Assembly (NCBI GenBank): GCA_003140935.1
Contig: PLLJ01000038.1
Span: 70,858-109,002 of the forward strand
DNA: 38,145 nucleotides
From: Candidatus Omnitrophota bacterium
GTDB lineage: Bacteria > Omnitrophota > Omnitrophia > Omnitrophales > Aquincolibacteriaceae
Direction of reading: 5' to 3'
Each line of letters starts with the position of its first letter. The stretch's first letter is position 1. A program made the translations under genes and the position numbers. Below, one piece after another: positions 33,198 through 38,145 of the stretch. The notes beneath the pieces were generated by a model. It was not told where the DNA came from, searched no databases, and worked only from the letters and a program-made list of their open reading frames with translations.

Positions 33198-33389
33198 TCA
33201 GACCGCTCCCGCCATACTGTGATTTTCTTCTCCCCGGTACCAATCTTCCATTTCCCGGTACAAAACTCCCATTTCGTTTTTATCGTCTTTTCGGTTCAGA
33301 CTGCCCGCCATTTGCTCTCGCAAGCAGCTTTTGGGTCCCATGCCGTTTTCCTGTTCTTCTTGATGTCGCCTCGGTCTTAGATTTTTCAT
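33198..33389 (-). CDS. small charged protein of unknown family
   Basis: 63 residues from ATG 33389 (GAGGAGGAG, 5-nt spacing). Rich in Arg, Glu, Asp and Met; no membrane segment. An in-frame extension to 33416 is excluded because the promoter predicts +1 near 33414. It abuts the membrane protein gene (TGA followed by ATG). It is the first gene of the 6.5-kb glycan/phosphoesterase unit, but I do not recognise it. Confidence 0.6.
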   Translation of the reverse strand: MKNLRPRRHQEEQENGMGPKSCLREQMAGSLNRKDDKNEMGVLYREMEDWYRGEENHSMAGAV

Positions 33390-33420
33390 GATGCTCCTCC
33401 TCGATGTTAGAAACAACGGT

Positions 33421-33466
33421 ATAGTGACCGGAAAGCTCGCGGAACGCTATGGGGTGGTTACCCCAT
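33421..33466 (-). promoter_or_regulatory. dyad promoter 9 (GT4/glycosidase/fusion unit)
   Basis: CTATGGGGT-GGTT-ACCCCAT at 33447-33466, centre 33457.5. CACTAT (33426-33421) starts 31.5 nt away; predicted +1 near 33414, 25 nt before ATG 33389. A scan of the + strand at the same spacing shows no -10 toward the divergent receiver gene. Confidence 0.75.
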
Positions 33467-33553
33467 TCAAGTAAAATAATTCGGTGTTTGGCACCCTGTG
33501 GAGGGTAGAAAAAAGTCAAAAAAAAGCGGGGAGGGAGGATAGCATCCCAGCTA

Positions 33554-33559
33554 TATAAT
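33554..33559 (+). promoter_or_regulatory. possible -10 box of the receiver gene
   Basis: Perfect TATAAT at 33554-33559, 35 nt before ATG 33594. No -35 box is recognisable at 17-nt spacing, and no dyad is present. It is the only unit inside the window that appears to use a different promoter type. Confidence 0.35.
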
Positions 33560-33593
33560 ACGCCGGTCGTTGCCATTAATATCCGGAGCCATC

Positions 33594-34013
33594 ATGCAGA
33601 GCGAACAGGATCGGCCCTACAAAATATTAATCGTTGATGACGGAAAGGACTTCAGGGAAGCGCTCAGCGATTTCCTTACCCTTTTCGGGTATCAGGTCCA
33701 GGAAGCTTCGGACGGCAGGAAAGCCTTGGAACTGTTACGTAAGGACCGTAACGTCGATCTTGTTCTTCTGGATGTCCATATGCCGGGATTGTCCGGTATG
33801 GAGGTTCTAGCAAAAATCAAGCAAACCACCCCCCAATTAAGCGTTATCCTTTTGACAGGTGATAGCGCCCAAGATATCGCGGCATCAGTTCCCAAGGGAT
33901 ATACTCAAGATTGCATCGAGAAGACTATGGATCCCGACAAGATCAGCAGACTGATCGAGAAGGTCTTGAATAAATCTGAAGACGCACTTACCGCCGCGAT
34001 AAATCTAAATTAG
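33594..34013 (+). CDS. stand-alone CheY-like receiver domain
   Basis: 139 residues from ATG 33594 (GGAG, 5-nt spacing); an in-frame TTG upstream is less likely. ILIVDDGKDF gives the acidic pair D15-D16, LVLLDVHMPG the phospho-acceptor D60, ILLTGD the Thr switch, and IEKTMDP the Lys, with Thr replacing the usual Pro. No output domain. It may relay a phosphate between kinases such as the PAS protein at the left edge and the kinase at the right edge (inference). Divergent from the glycan unit. Its stop overlaps the AsmA-like remnant on the other strand. Confidence 0.88.
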   Translation: MQSEQDRPYKILIVDDGKDFREALSDFLTLFGYQVQEASDGRKALELLRKDRNVDLVLLDVHMPGLSGMEVLAKIKQTTPQLSVILLTGDSAQDIAASVPKGYTQDCIEKTMDPDKISRLIEKVLNKSEDALTAAINLN

Positions 34014-34135
34014 TCTGCAAGCCATTCACCCAAAGCTGATTGGATTTTTTCACCCGTGTCTTTCATTAAAATATCGAAGTTACCATTCAGCAAGGAAATC
34101 CCGCCCTTACGGAAAAACCCCTCGCGAATCTCCAT
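34010..34135 (-). pseudogene. remnant of an AsmA-like gene 3' end
   Basis: 41 codons, starting MEIREGFFRKGGISLLNGNF. They align without gaps to the last 37 residues of the AsmA-like protein at 15447-16151 (RK.G.S.L..NFDIL.K..G identities). The DNA also matches in blocks, for example ATATCGAAGTT against ATATCAAAGTT and TTACGGA in both. It starts one codon after the DUF6515 stop and in the same frame, without a ribosome site. Best read as the tail of a deleted paralogue, although a translated short peptide is possible. Confidence 0.6.
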
Positions 34136-34138
34136 CTT

Positions 34139-34717
34139 TTACTTTTTACAGTATCTCGCTTTCAGTTGATCTTCGGTCGGATGATCGGCATAAAATTCCC
34201 CTTGAGGACCCAAAAACCCTTTTTCTGTTTTCCGGAGAGTTACAACCGTGAAGCTTCCGTTACCATTGGAAATATAAGTTTCAATGGCATCGCTGGGTTC
34301 ATTAGAAACGGGTGCCACTGTTTGCTGGGAAATGGGCGCCGGTGTGGGTGCTTGGATCGGAGCAGCGATCGCCGGAGGAGCGGTCACCACATAGCCGTTC
34401 GGGGCCGCCGCATAATAGGCATTGCCGTAATAATAATACGGCATCCCGCCCATATAGACGACCGTATAGCCGGGCGGCAGGGCCGGGACGACGGCTCCCA
34501 TCGGTGCCGGCACGACCACATAGCCGGCGGGCGTCGTTCTGTAAAACATACCCGCGCTATAAAGCAACGACATTCCCGCAACCGAAAGGGCGACGATACC
34601 TAAAGCGGACGATCCCCCGCCATGGCCTCCATGCCCTCCGCGCCCGTCCGCAAAAGCCAAAGAGGGTTGTAAAAGACATGTCAGAATTAAGATCACAACC
34701 AAGATTCTTTTAAACAT
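34139..34717 (-). CDS. secreted DUF6515-like Tyr/Pro-rich protein
   Basis: 192 residues. Signal peptide cleaved after AFA (about 23). A Gly/His stretch GRGGHGGHGGG follows, then a hydrophobic segment, then YRTTPAGYVVVPAP, LPPGYTVVYMGGMPYYYYGNAYY and GYVVTAPP. The Y-x-x-x-G-x-x-Y-x-V-V-x-P-P pattern is that of DUF6515. The C-terminus is a small domain (SFTVVTLRKTEKGFLGPQGE). Periplasmic, function unknown. Ribosome site AAGGAG. Confidence 0.78.
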   Translation of the reverse strand: MFKRILVVILILTCLLQPSLAFADGRGGHGGHGGGSSALGIVALSVAGMSLLYSAGMFYRTTPAGYVVVPAPMGAVVPALPPGYTVVYMGGMPYYYYGNAYYAAAPNGYVVTAPPAIAAPIQAPTPAPISQQTVAPVSNEPSDAIETYISNGNGSFTVVTLRKTEKGFLGPQGEFYADHPTEDQLKARYCKK

Positions 34718-34821
34718 TTTTGCATCTCCTTCTCATATTTGTTAATTGTATTTTTACAAATTTATCAGTATATCGCTCACTCGTTCTCGAAAGACTGCAT
34801 GCATCAGGGTTACGCCTTTCC

Positions 34822-34995
34822 TTAACGTCTCTCGCCCTCTTTTTCAGCATGCTGTTCATCCTGGTGATCATCGTGTTGTTCATCATGACGATTATTCTCA
34901 TGATGATGCCACCAATGTTCCCTATCAGAAAAACAGCCCGTAAGAGAGGCTAAAGCAACAATCACTGCCAGAAATACGATCAGTTTGTATTTCAT
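34822..34995 (-). CDS. His-rich mini-lipoprotein
   Basis: 57 residues. MKYKLIVFLAVIVALASLTG is followed by lipobox Cys21. The mature 37 residues contain ten His plus many Asp/Glu (HWWHHHENNRHDEQHDDHQD), suggesting metal binding. The start overlaps the DUF6600-like stop (ATGA) and has AAAGGAGAG, so it is clearly coupled. Function is inferred only from composition. The 104 bp to the DUF6515 gene hold its ribosome site and no dyad. Confidence 0.75.
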   Translation of the reverse strand: MKYKLIVFLAVIVALASLTGCFSDREHWWHHHENNRHDEQHDDHQDEQHAEKEGERR

Positions 34996-36227
34996 TGAGA
35001 ACTCTCCTTTTTATCTTCCTTACCATCGCGACTTTCTTTTTTGTCTTTTTCATCTTTTGAGGAGACCGCTTTACTTTTCGCTTGAGACACCGGCGCATTG
35101 ATTTGGCGCTCACTTTTTGGAGAACGGTTTTCATTACTTTTGGATTGAGACACTTGAGACACAGGCACCGTGCTAGAGCGCTGGGGCAATGTCTTGGGAG
35201 CCTGGACCTCACGCGACTGTTGACTTTGCAAAGGTTGGCGCTCACGGGTCGCCGTTTCTTGTGTGGCATTCGGTTTAGCTTTAGGCTGTTCTGCCAATTG
35301 CGCCTTTGTCGCATCGGGCGGAGGATTCTTAGACGGTTGGCCAAGTGGCTCGTTCACTGTACGTTTGTGGTCCGTCTGCGCTTTTTGTGTTTCCAAGGCG
35401 CGCTTATTTTCCGATTGAGGTGACACCGCAGACGCTACGGGTTCTTTTTTTGCGGCCACTTCAGGGCGAAACACGCGCAATTCATTCCCGGCAACACCAT
35501 TATGTTCCGGCGATTCGGTCGAAGCTATTTTAAGACGTTCGATCGGACGTCCCGCTGTTTTTTCGATCGTGTTGTGAAAAGGAACTTGATTTTCGATGCG
35601 ACCGTTCCTGAGAGCTATTGTGTTAGCTGATAACCTTGTTTCCCCAAAAACCGCCGCATTGCGCGCAGGCATAATGAGGCGATGCCTAACATCCGGATCA
35701 GAGAAGTCGTGAGCGTGAGAAAAACTGAATGAATTCCACGGGATATGCTCCCGGTTGAAATCTCTGTCCTCAAATCCTCTCCCCTGATGCCAAACCGCCT
35801 CAGGCGGCAGAGGCGCCCAACCGATCCAATCGCCACCCGTGCGCCAGGCAACCCAGGAAGGCGCCCAAACCGTATCCGGATACCAGAGCCATCCCTGGCG
35901 ATTATCGAAAAACCAGCGCCCATAATGGAAGCAGGCCCATCCCCAAGACTGGTCGGATACCCAGGACCAGCCATAATCGGTATAGACCCAATGGCCGTCT
36001 GTATAAGGGCGCCAGTCGGCCGCCATATGATACGGCGACCACACCCACCCATACGTTCGATCCCATACCCACTCCCCATAGGGACGTAATGTTTCATGAA
36101 AATAGCTGACACGCGCATCAGCATTCCACGCCGACTGCTCCGGATAGGCTGTCCGCCCCATGGCTTGACAATTGTTAAAAGTAAATAAAGAGAAAATAAC
36201 GAACAGCCCAGCAACGGTTTTTTTCAT
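34992..36227 (-). CDS. secreted DUF6600/YXWGXW-type Trp-rich protein
   Basis: 411 residues. Signal peptide to about residue 22 (CQA-MG). Residues about 40-150 are packed with Trp/Tyr-Gly repeats (YGEWVWDRTYGWVWSPY, DGHWVYTDYGWSWVSDQSW, GWLWYPDTVWAPSWVAWR), as in DUF6600. The last 190 residues are a low-complexity Gln/Lys/Ser/Pro tail. Probably a periplasmic or surface protein; no enzymatic motif. Start has GAGGTG. Coupled to the His-rich lipoprotein gene. Confidence 0.82.
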   Translation of the reverse strand: MKKTVAGLFVIFSLFTFNNCQAMGRTAYPEQSAWNADARVSYFHETLRPYGEWVWDRTYGWVWSPYHMAADWRPYTDGHWVYTDYGWSWVSDQSWGWACFHYGRWFFDNRQGWLWYPDTVWAPSWVAWRTGGDWIGWAPLPPEAVWHQGRGFEDRDFNREHIPWNSFSFSHAHDFSDPDVRHRLIMPARNAAVFGETRLSANTIALRNGRIENQVPFHNTIEKTAGRPIERLKIASTESPEHNGVAGNELRVFRPEVAAKKEPVASAVSPQSENKRALETQKAQTDHKRTVNEPLGQPSKNPPPDATKAQLAEQPKAKPNATQETATRERQPLQSQQSREVQAPKTLPQRSSTVPVSQVSQSKSNENRSPKSERQINAPVSQAKSKAVSSKDEKDKKESRDGKEDKKESSQ

Positions 36228-36309
36228 GTGTCACCTCTTTTGTTTATTCCAACAATCCATCTGGGTTTTCCCCTATCATTTACATTTGAAGACGATGCCT
36301 TCGGAAAAA

Positions 36310-36702
36310 TCACCTTCTCGGCGGCGGGACAACAACAAGAGTGCCATCCGGCATTTGTTGATAGTAACGCGTGTTGTCGTAGTAGTAGGGAGTGTTTTGA
36401 ACGATAACGGTCGTATGTTGCGGAGGCAGGGATTCAATAAGCGCTCCGATAGCGAGAGCGGCAACAGCGATCTCATGCCCTGCGGAATCATGTTTATACC
36501 ATCTGCCATCGCGGTAGTAGTGCTTTTCTCCCCTGTTGTCTCCTCGGTTATCGTTCCTGCGATCTCCTCTGTCGTCTTCCCTGTGATCTCCTTTGTTGGC
36601 TCTCTCGTAATCTCGCGCCATCGCAGATGCGCGCGGACAAAGCACTGCGATCCCAAAAAGCAGAACCCAAAACACCCTCAACCGTATGATTTGTTTTAGC
36701 AT
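36310..36702 (-). CDS. secreted DUF6515-like protein
   Basis: 130 residues from ATG 36702 (AGGAGG, 6-nt spacing; a GTG at 36708 is in frame). Signal peptide ends near ASA-MA. A charged Asp/Arg repeat (EDDRGDRRNDNRGDNRGE) is followed by HYYRDGRWYKHD and YYYDNTRYYQQMPDGTLVVVPPP, the same Y/P end as the DUF6515 protein at 34139. First gene of the W/Y-rich unit, 82 bp before the DUF6600-like gene. Confidence 0.72.
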   Translation of the reverse strand: MLKQIIRLRVFWVLLFGIAVLCPRASAMARDYERANKGDHREDDRGDRRNDNRGDNRGEKHYYRDGRWYKHDSAGHEIAVAALAIGALIESLPPQHTTVIVQNTPYYYDNTRYYQQMPDGTLVVVPPPRR

Positions 36703-36746
36703 GTCCACCCTCCTTTTTTATTTTACTCAGCTCTTGAAACAGTTTC

Positions 36747-36791
36747 ATGATGGACCGTTATTAAATGAAGCTCTATGGGGTGTTCACCCTA
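36747..36791 (-). promoter_or_regulatory. dyad promoter 10 (DUF6515/DUF6600 unit)
   Basis: CTATGGGGTGTTCACCCTA at 36773-36791, centre 36783.5. CATCAT (36752-36747) starts 31.5 nt away; predicted +1 near 36740, 38 nt before ATG 36702. Confidence 0.75.
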
Positions 36792-36882
36792 AGCGTGAGT
36801 TTTGTAAACTTAAGAAGCAGTGCGGATTTGACGTGAGGAAATCAGAGCTATCCTTGTCTGGGATTATTTTCTAGAAGTGGTC

Positions 36883-36923
36883 GTCCAAGTCATTATTTTC
36901 TTTTCATAAAAGGTGACTTGGAC
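36883..36923. repeat. 10-bp inverted repeat with nested hairpin
   Basis: GTCCAAGTCA (36883-36892) and TGACTTGGAC (36914-36923) are perfect complements. The 21-nt loop contains a second stem CTTTT-CAT-AAAAG. No T tract on either strand. It lies in the 220-bp gap between the dyad promoter at 36747 and the response-regulator stop, a stretch with no gene. Confidence 0.45.
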
Positions 36924-36977
36924 TGTCCTGGCTACCCGTTGATCTTTTGATGAGAGCCAGGGCGACAAGGGTTGCCC

Positions 36978-37000
36978 CAATTTCATCTCTGATGAAATTG
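36978..37000 (-). terminator. hairpin after the response-regulator gene
   Basis: Perfect 10-bp stem CAATTTCATC/GATGAAATTG with a 3-nt loop, 14 nt beyond the stop of the regulator gene. No T tract follows, so it may be a transcript-end or stability hairpin, not a classic intrinsic terminator. Confidence 0.4.
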
Positions 37001-37013
37001 AAAGGTATTGGGA

Positions 37014-37697
37014 CTAGCGGATAGTGGACTGAATACTGCTCTCGATGATCCCTGAGGAAACGGCGTAACGAGTAAGTCCTGCGGTGTCGTGAATCTTCAA
37101 TTTTTCCATAAGATGCTGGCGGTGTTTTTCAACCGTTTTAATGCTGATCTCAAGTTCTGAGGCGATCTGCTTGTTGGCCATCCCTTCAGCGATCAGTTGA
37201 AGGACTTCCGACTCGCGCGCACTCAGACGGACATTTTGTTTTTTTATTTGTCCTTTTCCATTGAGCGATGTCCGGTTGCGGTCATAAAAGCGCTTCGATA
37301 TGGAAGGGCCGAAAAATGTCTTCCCTTTGTGGACTTCCCGGATAGCCTTGGACAAAATTTGCGTCGTGGATTGTTTGGTGATATATCCCGACGCACCCAT
37401 CGCGAGAAATTGGTCGACGTAGGCATCGTCGCTGTGGGCCGAGAGGGCAAGGATCTTGGTGGCGGGAGCCGTTTTAAGAATCTGCCGGGTCGCTTCCAAA
37501 CCATTCAAGACCGGCATCGCAACGTCCATGATCACCACGGCGGGAAGAAGTTTTTGGGTCATCTGTACCGCTTCGCGGCCCGTTCTTGCTTCGCCGATCA
37601 CTTTGATATCGTCTTCGAGATTGAGCAGCATCCGAAGTCCTTCCAGCACAACCTCGTGGTCGTCCGCCAGTAAAACGGTGATCCGCTTCATTTTCAC
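37014..37697 (-). CDS. NarL/LuxR-type response regulator
   Basis: 227 residues. Receiver domain at about 4-125 with ADDHEVV (D12, D13), phospho-acceptor D58 in IMDVAMP, ALSAHS and Lys in YITKQS. LuxR-type HTH at about 157-215: LSARESEVLQLIAEGMANKQIASELEISIKTVEKH is given here only by its key parts LSARE, NKQIA and KTVEKH. GTG 37697 (AAAGG, 6-nt spacing) overlaps the kinase stop by one base; ATG 37691 is the alternative. NarL-family proteins bind as dimers to short inverted repeats, which makes this the best local candidate for binding the ten dyads. Its own promoter is outside the window. Confidence 0.92.
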   Translation of the reverse strand: MKMKRITVLLADDHEVVLEGLRMLLNLEDDIKVIGEARTGREAVQMTQKLLPAVVIMDVAMPVLNGLEATRQILKTAPATKILALSAHSDDAYVDQFLAMGASGYITKQSTTQILSKAIREVHKGKTFFGPSISKRFYDRNRTSLNGKGQIKKQNVRLSARESEVLQLIAEGMANKQIASELEISIKTVEKHRQHLMEKLKIHDTAGLTRYAVSSGIIESSIQSTIR

Positions 37698-38145
37698 TAG
37701 AAACCTTTCAGGGCTAGATCGCGGTAAGATCCATGAGGCATCTTGACCGGAGCCTGTGCGCGGACGGTGGTCCCACGGCCCGGATCGGATTTTAAGGCAA
37801 AGCTGCCGCCGATCATCTCCATCCGTTCCCGCATGCCAAGCAATCCTAATCGTTTGCGCTTTTTCATGCGCATCATGCGTTCGACTGAAAAAGATTTTCC
37901 GTTATCTTTGATTTCCATACGGACAACACCATCGCATCTATGAAGGTTTATGCTCACAAGACTTGCTTTGGCATGCTTGACGACATTGTTCAGCGCTTCT
38001 TGGGCGACGCGGTAGAAGGCCGTGCGCTGGACAGTGCCCAGCCGTCCTCGGATCCTAGCGGGATTCGTCACCTTGAAACGAATGGGGATGTGCGTTCGCC
38101 GCGCGAGATCTTTGACATAGGACTGGAGGGCGGGAATGAGCCCCA
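37697..38145 (-). CDS. NarX/LiaS-type sensor histidine kinase, C-terminal part (runs off the right edge)
   Basis: At least 149 residues, open to the end of the window. The visible part starts GLIPALQSYVKDLARRTHIP, the end of a HisKA_3 region. The ATPase domain follows with N-box EALNNVVKHAKA, G1 IKDNGKSF, G2 GLLGMRERM and a final GRGTTV. This kinase class pairs with NarL-type regulators, and its gene overlaps the regulator gene. The sensing part lies beyond the window, so the signal is unknown. Confidence 0.9.
   Translation of the reverse strand, partial: GLIPALQSYVKDLARRTHIPIRFKVTNPARIRGRLGTVQRTAFYRVAQEALNNVVKHAKASLVSINLHRCDGVVRMEIKDNGKSFSVERMMRMKKRKRLGLLGMRERMEMIGGSFALKSDPGRGTTVRAQAPVKMPHGSYRDLALKGF

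Noticed and set aside
33487..33500. Sigma-54 promoter (TTTGGCACCCTGTGG) before the receiver gene
   Set aside because: The -12 part should read TTGC; GTGG is found, so only the -24 half fits.
899..36791. The ten dyads as terminators, REP elements or transposon ends
   Set aside because: They lack T tracts, lie upstream of gene starts with constant polarity, show no flanking direct repeats, and keep a fixed distance to a -10-like hexamer.
36864..36986. A 40-codon minus-strand ORF beginning MKLGQPLSPW
   Set aside because: It spans two strong inverted repeats, has no ribosome site and no recognisable features; chance frame.
1..38145. CRISPR array, tRNA, rRNA, insertion sequence or prophage genes
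   Set aside because: No regularly spaced repeats, no tRNA cloverleaf, no rRNA-like stretch, and no transposase, integrase or capsid motifs were seen.

Overview
The window (38,145 bp) reads as chromosome of a Gram-negative bacterium. It encodes a complete MlaE/MlaF/MCE lipid-transport operon, many signal-peptide and lipobox proteins, BON, SYLF, AsmA-like and RlpA-like envelope proteins, and an outer-membrane-style LCAT lipase. Base composition is near 50% GC by eye. No rRNA, tRNA, transposase, integrase or CRISPR array was seen. The phylum cannot be fixed from the sequence; a deep-branching group such as Omnitrophota or a delta-proteobacterial relative is only a guess.

The main result is a promoter element repeated ten times. 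In gene orientation it is TRGGGTNNNNACCCCATAG, a dyad whose promoter-proximal half ACCCCATA is identical in all ten copies. A -10-like hexamer with A at position 2 and T at position 6 starts 31.5 nt (eight sites) or 32.5 nt (two sites) downstream of the dyad centre. This places the dyad at about -43.5 or -44.5, the position used by activators that overlap the -35 region. The copies precede nearly every transcription unit: (1) PAS sensor protein at the left edge; (2) coiled-coil, lipoprotein, chloroperoxidase, alpha/beta hydrolase and acyltransferase, 5245 to 1317; (3) SDR reductase and B12-type radical SAM, 8633 to 5414; (4) SYLF, MlaE, MlaF, MCE and PqiC-like lipoprotein, 12888 to 8969; (5) DUF3309, YihY, AsmA-like, lipoprotein, split RlpA and LCAT lipase, 17732 to 13103; (6) PAP2, dual-specificity phosphatase, GH13 branching-type enzyme and EEP, 22609 to 17842; (7) BON, DUF5329-like and EEP on the + strand, 22872 to 25720; (8) three small lipoproteins, 26711 to 25740; (9) a small protein, a membrane protein, a six-hairpin glycosidase-like protein, GT4, and an alkaline-phosphatase/EEP fusion, 33389 to 26831; (10) DUF6515-like, DUF6600-like, His-rich lipoprotein and DUF6515, 36702 to 34139.

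The units without the element are a CheY-like receiver gene (33594, + strand) and a NarL/LuxR-type response regulator with its sensor kinase at the right edge, whose promoter is outside the window. The working interpretation is an envelope-stress and cell-surface-remodelling regulon gathered in one place. It handles lipid transport, phospholipid and phosphate-ester hydrolysis, carbohydrate polymers and periplasmic W/Y-rich proteins. It may be controlled by the NarL-type two-component system encoded beside it. That regulator assignment is inference.

The region also shows internal duplication and decay. There are three EEP-domain proteins, a 41-codon remnant of an AsmA-like gene, an RlpA gene split at an A6 run, and an EEP gene whose first codons appear copied from a DUF3309 gene. 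Several genes of 31 to 57 codons are described that a 60-residue cutoff would miss.
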